Of a stretch of 64,000 bases of DNA, positions 40,934-50,401 are shown in pieces (within the stretch, counting starts at the first letter, position 1; the number at the start of each line of letters is the position of its first letter). Made by a program: the position numbers and the translations under genes. Below the pieces are notes generated by a model, which was not told the origin of the DNA, did not search any database, and saw nothing but the letters and a program-made list of their open reading frames with translations. Origin of the DNA: Pseudolachnospira sp051055405 (GTDB lineage: Bacteria; Bacillota; Clostridia; Lachnospirales; Lachnospiraceae); contig NZ_CP167068.1 of NCBI RefSeq assembly GCF_051055405.1, forward strand, positions 186,001 through 250,000. Direction: 5' to 3'.

Positions 40934-42889
40934 ATGTGTAAAAATTGCAAGAAACCGTATTACATTACAACGGCCATCGCCTATACTTCTGGAAAACCTC
41001 ACATTGGGAATTGCTATGAGATTGTGCTGGCTGACAGCATCGCCCGTTACAAGAGGGCTCAGGGAGAAGAGGTGTTTTTCCAGACGGGTACGGACGAGCA
41101 TGGGCAAAAGATCGAGCAGAAAGCCCAGGAGGCTGGCGTGACCCCGAAAGACTTCGTGGATCAAGTGGCAGGAACGGTAAAAGGCCTTTGGGACCTGTTA
41201 AATACCTCCTACGACAAATTTATCCGTACCACCGATGCCGACCATGAGGCGCAGGTGCAGAAGATTTTCAAGAAATTGTATGACCAGGGCGATATCTATA
41301 AAGGATACTATGAAGGAATGTACTGCACCCCCTGCGAATCCTTCTTCACGGAATCTCAGCTGGTAGACGGCAAGTGCCCGGACTGCGGACGCCCGGTGCA
41401 GCCGGCAAAGGAAGAGGCCTACTTCTTCCGCATGAGCAAGTATGCCGACCGTCTGATCGAGCATATCAATACCCACCCGGATTTCATTCAACCAGTGGCC
41501 AGAAAGAATGAGATGATGAACAATTTCCTGCTGCCGGGCCTTCAGGATTTGTGTGTTTCCCGGACTTCCTTCACCTGGGGAATTCCGGTTTCCTTTGACC
41601 CGAAGCATGTGACGTACGTCTGGCTGGACGCTTTGACCAACTACATTACCGGGATTGGCTACGATGCGGAAGGAAATTCCAGTGAACAGTATAAGAAGTT
41701 TTGGCCGGCAAACCTGCATCTGATCGGAAAAGATATTATTCGCTTCCATACGATCTATTGGCCGATCTTTTTGATGGCGCTGGGAGAGCCGCTGCCGGAT
41801 CAGGTTTTTGGTCATCCGTGGCTGCTGCAGGGCGACGGCAAGATGAGCAAATCCAAGGGAAATGTGCTGTATGCAGATACGCTGGTAGACTTCTTCGGCG
41901 TCGATGCGGTCCGCTATTTCGTGCTTCATGAGATGCCTTTTGAGAATGACGGCGTTATCTCCTGGGAGCTGATGGTGGAGCGGGTGAACTCAGATCTGGC
42001 CAATACGCTGGGAAATCTGGTAAACCGCACGATTGCCATGAGCAACAAATATTTTGGCGGTATCGTCCGTGATACCGGAGCCGCTGAAGCGGTGGACGAG
42101 GATTTAAAGAAGACCGTTCTTGAGACCGTCGGCAAGGTAAATGCAAAGATGGAGAAGCTTCGCGTAGCGGACGCTTTGACGGAGATCTTTAATCTGTTTA
42201 AACGTTGTAACAAATATATCGATGAGACGATGCCTTGGGTCCTGGCTAAGGATGAGACCAAGCAGGATCGTTTGGCCACCGTACTTTACAATCTGGTAGA
42301 GGGTATTTTGATCGGCGCGTCCCTGCTGGAATCCTTCCTGCCGGAAACTGCGGAGAAAATCGCATCCCAGCTTTCGTCCAGTCTACGGCCCATTGCCGAG
42401 TTGGATGTATTCGGAAAATACCCGTCCGGCACGAAAGTGACAGAAAAGCCGGAAATTCTGTTTGCAAGACAAGATCTGAATGAGGTGATGGAGCGGGTGA
42501 ATGCCCTGTTCCCGCCGAAGCAGGAAGAAGCGGAGGAGCCAGTGATTGATCTGGAGAAAAAGCCGGAGATCGACATCGAAGAATTCGGTAAGCTGCAGTT
42601 TCAAGTAGGCCAGATCATTGCCTGTGAGGCGGTAAAAAAATCGAAGAAGCTGCTCTGCTCCAAGGTGAAAATCGGTCATGAAGTGCGCCAGATCGTTTCT
42701 GGTATCAAGGCCCACTATACGCCGGAAGAGATGGTCGGGAAAAAGGTAATGGTTGTGACAAACCTGAAACCTGCAAAACTGGCCGGCGTGTTGTCTGAGG
42801 GGATGATCCTTTGCGCGGAGGATGCGGATGGAAATCTTTCCCTGATGGTTCCAGAGAAGGAGATGCCGGCAGGAGCGGAGATTCGATGA
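40934..42889 (+). CDS. metG: Methionyl-tRNA synthetase
   Basis: 651 residues. Class I synthetase that charges tRNA-Met. HIGH-type motif HIGN (23-26), a variant I recall in clostridial MetRS. Zn knuckle Cys131/Cys134 and Cys148/Cys151. KMSKS at 303-307. A C-terminal EMAP/Trbp111-type tRNA-binding OB domain (about 545-651) serves dimerisation. Regulated by the upstream T-box. Its stop overlaps the tatD start (ATGA). Confidence 0.97.
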   Translation: MCKNCKKPYYITTAIAYTSGKPHIGNCYEIVLADSIARYKRAQGEEVFFQTGTDEHGQKIEQKAQEAGVTPKDFVDQVAGTVKGLWDLLNTSYDKFIRTTDADHEAQVQKIFKKLYDQGDIYKGYYEGMYCTPCESFFTESQLVDGKCPDCGRPVQPAKEEAYFFRMSKYADRLIEHINTHPDFIQPVARKNEMMNNFLLPGLQDLCVSRTSFTWGIPVSFDPKHVTYVWLDALTNYITGIGYDAEGNSSEQYKKFWPANLHLIGKDIIRFHTIYWPIFLMALGEPLPDQVFGHPWLLQGDGKMSKSKGNVLYADTLVDFFGVDAVRYFVLHEMPFENDGVISWELMVERVNSDLANTLGNLVNRTIAMSNKYFGGIVRDTGAAEAVDEDLKKTVLETVGKVNAKMEKLRVADALTEIFNLFKRCNKYIDETMPWVLAKDETKQDRLATVLYNLVEGILIGASLLESFLPETAEKIASQLSSSLRPIAELDVFGKYPSGTKVTEKPEILFARQDLNEVMERVNALFPPKQEEAEEPVIDLEKKPEIDIEEFGKLQFQVGQIIACEAVKKSKKLLCSKVKIGHEVRQIVSGIKAHYTPEEMVGKKVMVVTNLKPAKLAGVLSEGMILCAEDADGNLSLMVPEKEMPAGAEIR

Positions 42890-43671
42890 TTTTTGATACC
42901 CATGCTCATTATGATGATGAGAAATTTGATTTGGACCGGGAGGAGATTTTAGACAGTCTTTCCTCCCGCGGCGTCCGGCGGATCGTCAATGTCGGAGCGA
43001 GCCGTCAGAGCACGGAAGATAGCTTGGCTCTGGCGGAGAAATATGATTTTATCTATGCAGCGGCGGGCGTGCATCCTACGGAGACAAAGGAGTTTGAGAC
43101 AGGGACGGCCAGCATCGATTGGCTTCGTCAGGTGCTTCAGAATCCAAAAGTGACAGCGGTCGGAGAAATCGGACTGGATTACTACTGGGACGAGCCGGAA
43201 CGAGAGATTCAGAAAAAATGGTTTCTGGCGCAGCTGGCGTTGGCCAAGGAGTGTGACAAACCGGTCATTATTCACAGCCGGGACGCGGCGAAGGATACGC
43301 TCGACCTCATCAGAGAGGCCAGCGTCCCAGCATTTTCCATGGTTATCCATTGCTTTTCCTATGGAGTGGAGATAGCCAGGGAATATTTGGATATGGGATA
43401 TTATCTTGGAATCGGAGGCGCGGCGACATTTTCCAATGCAAAAAAGGTAAAGGAAGTCGTCTCCTATCTGCCTTTAGACCGGCTGCTGTTGGAGACGGAT
43501 TGCCCTTATCTGGCCCCGGTTCCTTATCGTGGAAAGCGAAATTGGTCTGGGTATCTGCCGCAGATCATCCATACCATTGCTGAGATCAAGGGGATTTCCC
43601 CGGAGGCAGTGGAGGAAGCGGCCTGGGAGAACGCGTTTCGATTCTATCGTCTGCCGAAACTGGAAGGGTAA
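42886..43671 (+). CDS. tatD: TatD family metal-dependent hydrolase
   Basis: 261 residues from the ATG at 42886 that overlaps the metG stop. TIM-barrel hydrolase with two-metal ligands in THAHYDD, GEIGLDYYW, HSRDA, HCFSY and ETDCPYLAP. Members act as 3'-5' exonucleases/DNases. The metG-tatD-rsmA order is a common Firmicute arrangement. It shares the T-box transcript. Confidence 0.93.
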   Translation: MIFDTHAHYDDEKFDLDREEILDSLSSRGVRRIVNVGASRQSTEDSLALAEKYDFIYAAAGVHPTETKEFETGTASIDWLRQVLQNPKVTAVGEIGLDYYWDEPEREIQKKWFLAQLALAKECDKPVIIHSRDAAKDTLDLIREASVPAFSMVIHCFSYGVEIAREYLDMGYYLGIGGAATFSNAKKVKEVVSYLPLDRLLLETDCPYLAPVPYRGKRNWSGYLPQIIHTIAEIKGISPEAVEEAAWENAFRFYRLPKLEG

Positions 43672-43681
43672 GGAGGATACC

Positions 43682-44557
43682 ATGGAACGACTGGTAGATC
43701 CACAGGCAACCATTGCGGTGATCCGAAAAAATGAATTTGCCTTTCAGAAGCGGTTTGGTCAGAACTTTTTAATTGACAGTCATGTATTAGAGAAGATTAT
43801 CCGGGCGGCGGATGTGACGAAAGAGGATTTTGTGCTGGAGATCGGTCCTGGGATCGGTACCATGACCCAGGCGCTCTCGGAGGCTGCCGGGCGTGTGGCG
43901 GCTGTGGAGATCGACGAGCATTTGATCCCGATTTTAAGGGAAACCCTCGCGGATTGCACCAATGTAGAGGTGATTCATGGGGACATTCTTCAGCTTGATG
44001 TAAAAGCTTTGGCAAAAAAGTACCATGACGGCCGGCCGATCAAGGTGGTGGCGAATCTTCCTTATTACATTACCACGCCGATCATCATGGGGCTTTTTGA
44101 AAGCGGAGTGCCTTTAGACAGCATTACGATTATGGTGCAGAAAGAAGTAGCGGAGCGGATGAAAGCAGGGCCGGGAACAAAGGATTACGGAGCTCTCTCT
44201 TTAGCGGTTCAGTATTATGCCGAACCGTATTTGGCGGCCAATGTTCCTCCCAACTGCTTTATTCCCCGCCCCAGCGTCGGTTCTGCGGTGATTCGGTTGA
44301 CGGCTCACAAAGAGAAACCGGTTCTTGTGGAGGATGAAGGGCTGTTGTTTCGCCTGATTCGGGCTTCCTTTAATCAGAGACGGAAAACCTTGGCCAATGG
44401 ATTAAATAATTCGCCGGAGATTCCTTTCTCTAAGGAAGAAATCCAAGGAGCGATTGCTTCTTTCGGACTTTCCGCCGGTATTCGGGGAGAAGCGTTAACG
44501 TTGGACCAATTTGCAGCGTTGAGCAATTATTTTAGTCGCTTGCGCCCTTCTTCGTGA
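43682..44557 (+). CDS. rsmA: 16S rRNA dimethyladenosine transferase
   Basis: 291 residues from the ATG at 43682 (TAAGGAGG upstream). Dimethylates two adjacent adenines in helix 45 of 16S rRNA (KsgA). FGQNFL (25-30), SAM-binding LEIGPGIGT (52-60) and the catalytic NLPYYI motif are intact, with the C-terminal helical domain present (RRKTL). Loss in other bacteria gives kasugamycin resistance. 10 bp after tatD. Confidence 0.96.
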   Translation: MERLVDPQATIAVIRKNEFAFQKRFGQNFLIDSHVLEKIIRAADVTKEDFVLEIGPGIGTMTQALSEAAGRVAAVEIDEHLIPILRETLADCTNVEVIHGDILQLDVKALAKKYHDGRPIKVVANLPYYITTPIIMGLFESGVPLDSITIMVQKEVAERMKAGPGTKDYGALSLAVQYYAEPYLAANVPPNCFIPRPSVGSAVIRLTAHKEKPVLVEDEGLLFRLIRASFNQRRKTLANGLNNSPEIPFSKEEIQGAIASFGLSAGIRGEALTLDQFAALSNYFSRLRPSS

Positions 44558-44591
44558 AGGGCAGGAGGACTGTGCAAAGGAGGAAACAGAG

Positions 44592-45389
44592 ATGAAAAAA
44601 ACAGCGGCCATATGGCTTAGTATTTTGCTGGGGCTTTCCCTTGCCGGATGTTCTGGAAACGCCAGTGCGGAGTCTGTCTATAAGAAAGCGGCGGAATCCT
44701 GGTCCAAAAAAGACGCTGTGGAGATGAACTTGACGATGAACGCATCGGTATCTCAGGATGGCGGTGCTGCTCAAAACGGGATGACCGGCGTCCTGAAAGA
44801 GACGGGAAGAAATAGTGAGGAAGGAAAAGAACGGACGATTTTGGTGGAGGCTTCCATGAACCTGGATATGGGGACGGGAAGTCCCATGACGATCCCCATT
44901 TCTTATGCTTACGCCGGCGGGAAGTTATATGTGGATATGGCGGGGAGTCGTTATCAGCAATCCGTGACCGACGCGCAGCTTTCAGCGCAGGTTTTTCATG
45001 GACTAGATCTTTTTTCAAAGTTAGAAGCAAAAGAGTATCGGAACATGGAGATTGCGGAGGAAAATGGATCCTACCGGATTACCTTTGGAATTGGCGCGGA
45101 GGATGTAAAGAAAATTGCGGGCAGTATTCCTCAGATTCAGGAATATCGGGACACATATGGAGAGGGCCTGACGATGAATTTTGCGGATGCGGAAGGAACC
45201 TTTGAAATCAATGAGGATCACGTGCCGCAAAAGACGACGTTCCGACTGAAAGTCGATCTTTCGGCGGAAGGGCTGTCGGCCAGTCTGGTTTATGACATCA
45301 CAGAGGAATACGTCAATTTTGGCGATAAGGTGACGCTGACTCTTCCGGATTTTTCCGGATATGAAGAGGTAAAAGTGCCGGAAGCTTGA
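44592..45389 (+). CDS. Lipoprotein with LolA/LppX-like predicted fold
   Basis: 265 residues. Signal peptide with lipobox LAGC (Cys about 20) after MKK; AAAGGAGGAAA upstream. The mature part alternates strands and short loops (EMNLTMNASV, TILVEASMNLDM, YVDMAGSRYQ), similar in style to DUF6612 or LppX-like proteins that hold lipids. The fold call is an inference from pattern. 34 bp after rsmA, so probably the last gene of the metG transcript, ended by the hairpin at 45415. Confidence 0.65.
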   Translation: MKKTAAIWLSILLGLSLAGCSGNASAESVYKKAAESWSKKDAVEMNLTMNASVSQDGGAAQNGMTGVLKETGRNSEEGKERTILVEASMNLDMGTGSPMTIPISYAYAGGKLYVDMAGSRYQQSVTDAQLSAQVFHGLDLFSKLEAKEYRNMEIAEENGSYRITFGIGAEDVKKIAGSIPQIQEYRDTYGEGLTMNFADAEGTFEINEDHVPQKTTFRLKVDLSAEGLSASLVYDITEEYVNFGDKVTLTLPDFSGYEEVKVPEA

Positions 45390-45414
45390 GCGAGTGAAGC
45401 ATGAAAAAGGCTTG

Positions 45415-45459
45415 CCCCTCATACAATGCTTATAACAGTGTTGTATGGGGGGATTTTTT
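45415..45459 (+). terminator. Terminator-like hairpin that buries the next gene's ribosome site
   Basis: A 15-bp stem (45415-45429 with 45438-45452; three G-U pairs), 8-nt loop, then ATTTTTT ending at the start codon 45460. The 3' arm contains the GGGGGG ribosome binding site. It can terminate the upstream transcript and, if read through, hide the initiation site. Confidence 0.75.
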
Positions 45460-46749
45460 ATGATGGAATATCGGAGAGTGATTTCTTATCTGTATGAATA
45501 CCATGGGAAGAATCAGGGAAGGAACGTCGGTTTTGTCCGTCTAGAAGTGAGAAATGGACAGTGCCGGATGCGGATTTTCCTGAAGGGAGAAAACAGCGGT
45601 CAAAAAGTCGGACGTGCCGAGCTGTTTTCCTGCGGAAGAGAGCCGGGGCAGGTATTCCTTGGTACCATGCCTATCCGAGCGTTCGGAGCGGAAGGGGCCT
45701 TTTTGACGCAGGCTCAAAATGTGGCGGGAAGCGGTTTGCCGCTAGGGGAATTTTGCGGCGTCGGCGTATTTCCGGAAGGAAATGGAAAGAAATATTTTAG
45801 CTTCTGGGACGATCGGAGACCGTGGGATCGGGAGGTGGAAGAGAGCGCCTCGGAGCAGAACGCAGAACAAAGAGAAGAGAACGATACGGTAGAGGCTCCA
45901 CAGGAAAAACGGGAAATGCAGCCGGAGATGCCGGAAACCGAGGAGGGAAGAGAAACAAGGCAGGAAGTGCCAGGAACCGAGGAAGAAAGGGTCGTGGAGC
46001 CGGAAGTTCGGGAAGGAAGAGAAGCCCGGCCGGAGATGGGAGAAGTCCGGGAGGAAAGAGCAGTAGAGCCGGAGACGCCGGAAGTCCGGGAGGAAAGAGC
46101 CGTAGAGCCGGAGACGCCGGAAACCGAGGCAGGAAGAGAAGCACAGCCAGAGATACTGGAAACCGAGGAAGAAAGAGTTGTGCAGCCGGAGATGGGAGAA
46201 GTCCGGGAAGAAAGAGCCGCAGAGCCGGAGATACTGGAAACCGAGGAAGAAAGAGTTGTGCAGCCAGAGATGGGAGAAGTCCAGGAAGAAAGAGTCATGC
46301 AGCCAGAGACCCCGGAAACCCAGGAACAATCATTGGACTCATCCGGAGAGGGACTGGAAGCAGTAGCGGATATTTCCGCTCAGATGCTGGCACCGGAGCG
46401 TACTTGGAGAGGAGAGCCTAAAATTACCTGGGAACAACTGTGGAACACGTATCCGAAATATCAGCCGTTCGGTCCGGAAGACCCCTGGGAAGTGCTGCAG
46501 ATTTCCGTGCAGGATATTGGACGCTTGCCCCGTGAGTACTGGCATCTGGGGAGCAATGATTTTTTGCTGAATGGGTATGAAACTTACCGGCATTTGATTC
46601 TTGCTAAAGACGTCCAGGAAGACTTGCATTTTCTCGGCGTCCCAGGCGAGAGTTTAAATCAAGATTACCGGATAGCGGAAATGTTCGGATTCCGGCAATA
46701 TCGTCCCGCAGAAAAATTGGGTTATTGGCTCTTTCGTATAAAGCTGTAA
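45460..46749 (+). CDS. DUF6128-type protein with acidic tandem repeats
   Basis: 429 residues from the ATG at 45460 (GGGGGGA upstream, inside a hairpin). The N-terminal globular part (about 1-120; RVISYLYEYHG..KNVGFVRLE-like) is followed by about ten 13-residue Glu/Arg/Pro repeats (residues about 155-290). A C-terminal domain (about 305-429; WEQLWNTYPKYQPF, PREYWHLGSNDFLLNGYE in part) resembles DUF6128. No signal peptide. Function unknown; the repeat spacer should be extended and highly charged. Confidence 0.65.
   Translation: MMEYRRVISYLYEYHGKNQGRNVGFVRLEVRNGQCRMRIFLKGENSGQKVGRAELFSCGREPGQVFLGTMPIRAFGAEGAFLTQAQNVAGSGLPLGEFCGVGVFPEGNGKKYFSFWDDRRPWDREVEESASEQNAEQREENDTVEAPQEKREMQPEMPETEEGRETRQEVPGTEEERVVEPEVREGREARPEMGEVREERAVEPETPEVREERAVEPETPETEAGREAQPEILETEEERVVQPEMGEVREERAAEPEILETEEERVVQPEMGEVQEERVMQPETPETQEQSLDSSGEGLEAVADISAQMLAPERTWRGEPKITWEQLWNTYPKYQPFGPEDPWEVLQISVQDIGRLPREYWHLGSNDFLLNGYETYRHLILAKDVQEDLHFLGVPGESLNQDYRIAEMFGFRQYRPAEKLGYWLFRIKL
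45925..46314 (+). repeat. About ten 39-bp tandem repeats
   Basis: In-frame imperfect units coding 13 residues of the type E-(T/I/M)-x-E-(V/T)-(R/E)-E-E-R-(A/V)-V-(E/Q)-P. Some neighbouring units are almost identical in DNA, which points to recent unit exchange. Confidence 0.85.
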
Positions 46750-46771
46750 AATCTGGAAATACTGGATAGCG

Positions 46772-47359
46772 GTGATGATTGTGAAAGAAATGCAAAAAGA
46801 AATTTGTTATTATGAGCCGGGACCATCCTTTTCTCCCCATACCTTCGCCGCCCATCTGGGCAGCCTAATTGAAGGCGTAAAGCAGTCCGAGGCTAAAAAC
46901 GAGGTCTTGTTTTTATGTATCGGGAGCGATCGTTCTACCGGCGACAGCCTGGGCCCGATTATTGGATATAAATTGGAGCAGCAGTTGATGGGAGGATACC
47001 AGGTAGTGGGAACCTTATCCAGCCCTGTTCATGCAGTCAATCTGGAAGAGACCATGGAGGAAATCGGGCGTCGGTATCCCCTGCATGTGATCGTAGCCAT
47101 TGACGCGTCTATCGGCAGGCAGGAGCAAGTGGGAACCATTTCGCTGGGAAAAGGAGGAATCCGCCCAGGCCTTGGCGTTCGCAAACGGCTGAACCGGGTA
47201 GGAGATATTTTTATCACCGGCGTGGTTGGAAATGGACAGTGCCGGGAACCTATGATGCTGCAAAGTATTCGTTTGGGTACGGTCATGGAGCTGGCGGATG
47301 CGATTTGTTCGGGCATAAAATCTGTCGAAACATTTTTAGAAATTGGGGACAGGAATTGA
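46772..47359 (+). CDS. Spore protease YyaC-like (DUF1256)
   Basis: 195 residues; HybD-like phosphorylase/protease fold. Conserved IGSDRSTGDSLGP, SSPVHAVNL, IDASIG and TGVVGNG motifs match the YyaC family of sporulating Firmicutes. This supports an endospore-forming host. The start is uncertain: GTG at 46772, ATG at 46775 and GTG at 46781 all lack a strong ribosome site. Confidence 0.88.
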   Translation: MMIVKEMQKEICYYEPGPSFSPHTFAAHLGSLIEGVKQSEAKNEVLFLCIGSDRSTGDSLGPIIGYKLEQQLMGGYQVVGTLSSPVHAVNLEETMEEIGRRYPLHVIVAIDASIGRQEQVGTISLGKGGIRPGLGVRKRLNRVGDIFITGVVGNGQCREPMMLQSIRLGTVMELADAICSGIKSVETFLEIGDRN

Positions 47360-47400
47360 TAAATTTTTTACCTTTCCTGTGCTACGATACCCCATAGGAT

Positions 47401-47426
47401 TCTGCGGGCCGGATATGGCCCGCAGA
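47401..47426 (+). other. Perfect 10-bp hairpin before the LysM gene
   Basis: TCTGCGGGCC, 6-nt loop, GGCCCGCAGA. No T-run follows, so it is not a standard terminator; it could be a leader structure 30 bp before the start codon. Confidence 0.5.
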
Positions 47427-47456
47427 CTTCGGGAAATTTGATAATGGGGTGACGGT

Positions 47457-48911
47457 ATGGCGGAAAAGGAAAAGCTTTTACCAAAGAATATGCGGCAGAT
47501 GGGAGAAAAAGAGGACCGAATTAAAATTTATGTGGAGGATTACGTTTGCAGCTATTTTCAAAAGTTGGAGCTGTCGGCGGAATCCTGGCGTGTCGGCGTG
47601 CTGTTTGGCAGGCATCAGATACGGGAAAAGATACCTTGTTTGTTTATTTCCGGAGCCTTGGAGACAAGGTCTGCGGATTTTGAGAACGGGCGGTTGCGCT
47701 TCACGGAAAACACATGGAAAGACATTTTTCGGCGTAAGGAAGAATTTTTCCCGGATATGGGGGTCTGCGGCTGGTTTGTATATGAAAAGTCCGGCGGTTT
47801 AGTGGACAAACTGTCTTTAAAAAAGACGTATGAAGAAGCATTTGCCCAGGGCGATAAGGTGCTTCTGCTTCATGACGACGACGATCAGGAAGCTTTCTAC
47901 ATGTTGTGGAAGGGCGGCCTGGACCGGATGAAGGGATATTACATATATTATGAGCGAAATGATCCCATGCAGGCCTATATGGCATCCGAGCGTCAGATGG
48001 AACCGCCTCGGGAAGAAGGGCGGGAAGCAGTCGTGCAACAGTTCCGTGCCCGGATGGAAGAAATGAGAAAATCAGGCGGAAACGATAAGAGGGACCGGAA
48101 GGACAAGCGCCATTTTTTAGCATCACGCGGGGAAGAGGCAGGGAAGCCGGGACCTCGCCTGATGAACGGCAAGGGAATTTCCGGCTGGCTTTCTTCCGAA
48201 AAGGATGAAGAGCAGAAGCCAGAAATGGCGGAGAGGAAAAAGGGAAACGGAGAGGACGGGACAGACCAAAAGGACAAGCCGTTTTTGTCGGACAGCGGAT
48301 GGAAGCAAGTTCGGTTGGCCGCGGCTTGCGTGGCAATTCTTTTGGTCGGAACGACTTTATTTCATTATCGGGAAAAGTTAAAAGGATTGGAGACATCGGT
48401 AAATAACTTGATTTCTCTGGAAAATAGTACGGCGGAAGTGGCGGCTACGATGCCGGAAACCGGAGAGAGCTTGGTGGCGGGACTTGTGACGACGGCAGAC
48501 CCTTCCGTGGAATCGACAGCGGCGTCTGGCAGCGAGGTAGTGGTTACCGTACCAACGAGCGAAACAGCGGCAACGGAAGAATCCACAACACCGGCGGGGA
48601 CGGAAGGAGAATCCATAGGGGCGGCAGTGGAGCCGACGGAGCCAGAGAGCCAGCAGACGGAGCCGGAGACAGAACCGACGGAACCGGAAACAGAGCCAAC
48701 CCAAAATGCGGAGGAGACCAAAAAAGAAGAGCCGGAGACAAAGGCGGTATCCGCGGATTCGATTTATCTGGTGAAAGAAGGAGAAACGCTCAGCGGAATT
48801 TGCTGGAAGTTATATGGAACATTGAAGCCCATGAAGCGGTTTTGTGAGATCAATCACATTGAAAATCCAGATGAAATTCTCAGCGGGCAGAAATTAATTT
48901 TGCCAGAGTAG
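47457..48911 (+). CDS. LysM-domain membrane protein
   Basis: 484 residues. The cytoplasmic N-terminal domain (about 20-170) has the look of a JAB/MPN-like sheet but no clear active-site motif. A charged linker follows, then one helix near residue 285 (VRLAAACVAILLVGTTLF), a Thr/Glu/Pro-rich spacer and a C-terminal LysM (about 438-484; YLVKEGETLSGICWKLYG). The helix and LysM imply a type II membrane protein reaching peptidoglycan. Similar proteins occur in Lachnospiraceae; role unassigned. Confidence 0.75.
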   Translation: MAEKEKLLPKNMRQMGEKEDRIKIYVEDYVCSYFQKLELSAESWRVGVLFGRHQIREKIPCLFISGALETRSADFENGRLRFTENTWKDIFRRKEEFFPDMGVCGWFVYEKSGGLVDKLSLKKTYEEAFAQGDKVLLLHDDDDQEAFYMLWKGGLDRMKGYYIYYERNDPMQAYMASERQMEPPREEGREAVVQQFRARMEEMRKSGGNDKRDRKDKRHFLASRGEEAGKPGPRLMNGKGISGWLSSEKDEEQKPEMAERKKGNGEDGTDQKDKPFLSDSGWKQVRLAAACVAILLVGTTLFHYREKLKGLETSVNNLISLENSTAEVAATMPETGESLVAGLVTTADPSVESTAASGSEVVVTVPTSETAATEESTTPAGTEGESIGAAVEPTEPESQQTEPETEPTEPETEPTQNAEETKKEEPETKAVSADSIYLVKEGETLSGICWKLYGTLKPMKRFCEINHIENPDEILSGQKLILPE

Positions 48912-48963
48912 GATGGCGAGAGCATAAAGGGCGCAATCCGGTATCAGAGGGGCAAAATCCCTT

Positions 48964-48992
48964 TTGACCCCAACATGAAAATATGGTATGAT
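48964..48992 (+). promoter_or_regulatory. Sigma-A promoter of the DUF5711-kinase operon
   Basis: TTGACC (48964-48969), 17-nt spacer, TATGAT (48987-48992). The leader to the ATG at 49166 is about 165 nt. Confidence 0.75.
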
Positions 48993-48993
48993 A

Positions 48994-49061
48994 AAAAGCA
49001 GTCCTAAAGGAAATCTCTGTCACAAAAAGGCAGAAGAAAGTTTCAAAGCGGGACTGCTTTT
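48994..49061 (+). promoter_or_regulatory. Leader stem in the DUF5711-kinase mRNA
   Basis: AAAAGCAGTCC (48994-49004) is perfectly complementary to GGACTGCTTTT (49051-49061). The paired segments lie at the very 5' end of the predicted transcript and enclose 46 nt. Possible attenuator or stability element. Confidence 0.4.
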
Positions 49062-49165
49062 CGTGAAAAATTGCGAAAAAGAGAATGGCCCTGGCAGGGT
49101 GAGACAGGGTATTTCCGATGGTGGATATCGGAAGAGAAAATTGCATAAGACAGGAACGAAAATAA

Positions 49166-50401
49166 ATGGACCAGGATCAAGATTATTCACGGGAAAAGAA
49201 AAAGATGCGCTTGCGCCGCCGCGTGGTTTCGGAGCCGCCGGAGCCTTCGGAGGAAGAGCTGCAGTCGATGCACGAGGAGATGCGGCGTTACCGTCTGCGG
49301 AAGATTTGTATTATAGCGGCGGTATTGGGAACCGCATTGCTGGTATTTTTGTTGTGGAATTTTATCAGCAGCAGGGCCCATTATGATACGGTGGAGATTG
49401 TTTGGCAGAAAGACGCAGCGGGGGAGAGCAGTTCCGAGTTTCAAGATTTTGGGCTTGGTATTTTGCAGTATGGAAAAGACGGTATGTCTTATCTGGACCG
49501 GTCTGGAAAGACTGTCTGGAATTATGGATATTCGATGAGAAACCCTTCCGTTACGATAAACGGAAAGTACGGGGCCATCGCAGATTTGAAATCCCAGACT
49601 GCTTATATTTTTAATGAAGACGGCGTTCAGGGAACGGTACAAACGAACCTTTCCATTTTAAATTTAACGGTTTCCTCCCATGGAGTTTTGGCGCTGGTTC
49701 TGGATGATACGGATGCCAGCTACATCTATTTTTATGATAAGACCGGGCTAAAATTAGACATAAAAGTGAAAACAGCTCTGGCGGGAGAAGGCTATCCGCT
49801 GGATTTATCCTTGTCGCCTACAGGGACAGGCCTTGCCGTTTCCATTGTCTATATGGATCAGGGAAGTATGCAGAGCCGGATCGCCTTTTACAATTTTGAC
49901 GTAGGAAAGACCGAGGCGGACCGGGTGGTAGGATTTTTTAAATACGGGGAAATGCTGTTTCCGGAGATCCGCTATCTGACGGATCAGTTGGTCTGCGCTT
50001 TTGGAGACAGCAAAGCGTTCCTATATTCTTTGGCAAATGAGGCTCAGCCAAAGCAGATCGCGGAGATTGTCTGTGAGAAAGAGATACAAAGCGTCTTTTC
50101 GTCGGAAGATACCATCGCAATTGTGGAGAGAGAAGACGGTGGTAAGTACCGGCTGCATCTCTATGACACCACAGGAAAGGAATCGATGAGCGCAGAGATT
50201 CCATTTGCCTATACTCATGGGGAGTTTTCCGGCGATTACCTGGTATTTTACGATGAAGCAGAGTGTCTGGTGCTAGATCGAAGCGGAAAAGAGAAATTCC
50301 ATGGAAATCTGGAAGGAACGACAAAAAAGCTGTACTTTTTAAGCGGCAGCCGCCTCCTTCAGTTTAGTAACCAGGGCTTGAGGGAGATAAAATTGAAATG
50401 A
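49166..50401 (+). CDS. DUF5711-type beta-propeller-like membrane protein
   Basis: 411 residues. A charged cytoplasmic N terminus (1-46) and one helix (47-67) precede an extracytoplasmic domain of repeated strands with YxxDRSGK, YFYDKTGL and LYDTTGK motifs, the look of a PQQ/WD-like propeller. The stop overlaps the histidine kinase start (ATGA), so the two are translationally coupled and probably act together as an envelope sensor (inference). Confidence 0.7.
   Translation: MDQDQDYSREKKKMRLRRRVVSEPPEPSEEELQSMHEEMRRYRLRKICIIAAVLGTALLVFLLWNFISSRAHYDTVEIVWQKDAAGESSSEFQDFGLGILQYGKDGMSYLDRSGKTVWNYGYSMRNPSVTINGKYGAIADLKSQTAYIFNEDGVQGTVQTNLSILNLTVSSHGVLALVLDDTDASYIYFYDKTGLKLDIKVKTALAGEGYPLDLSLSPTGTGLAVSIVYMDQGSMQSRIAFYNFDVGKTEADRVVGFFKYGEMLFPEIRYLTDQLVCAFGDSKAFLYSLANEAQPKQIAEIVCEKEIQSVFSSEDTIAIVEREDGGKYRLHLYDTTGKESMSAEIPFAYTHGEFSGDYLVFYDEAECLVLDRSGKEKFHGNLEGTTKKLYFLSGSRLLQFSNQGLREIKLK

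Noticed and set aside
40934..42889. Inactive MetRS because HIGH reads HIGN
   Set aside because: I recall HIGN as a variant in clostridial MetRS, and KMSKS, the Zn knuckle and all domains are intact.
45714..46329. Minus-strand Ser/Gly- and Phe/Leu-rich frames across the acidic repeats
   Set aside because: Their apparent repeats are only the reverse complement of the 39-bp units on the plus strand.
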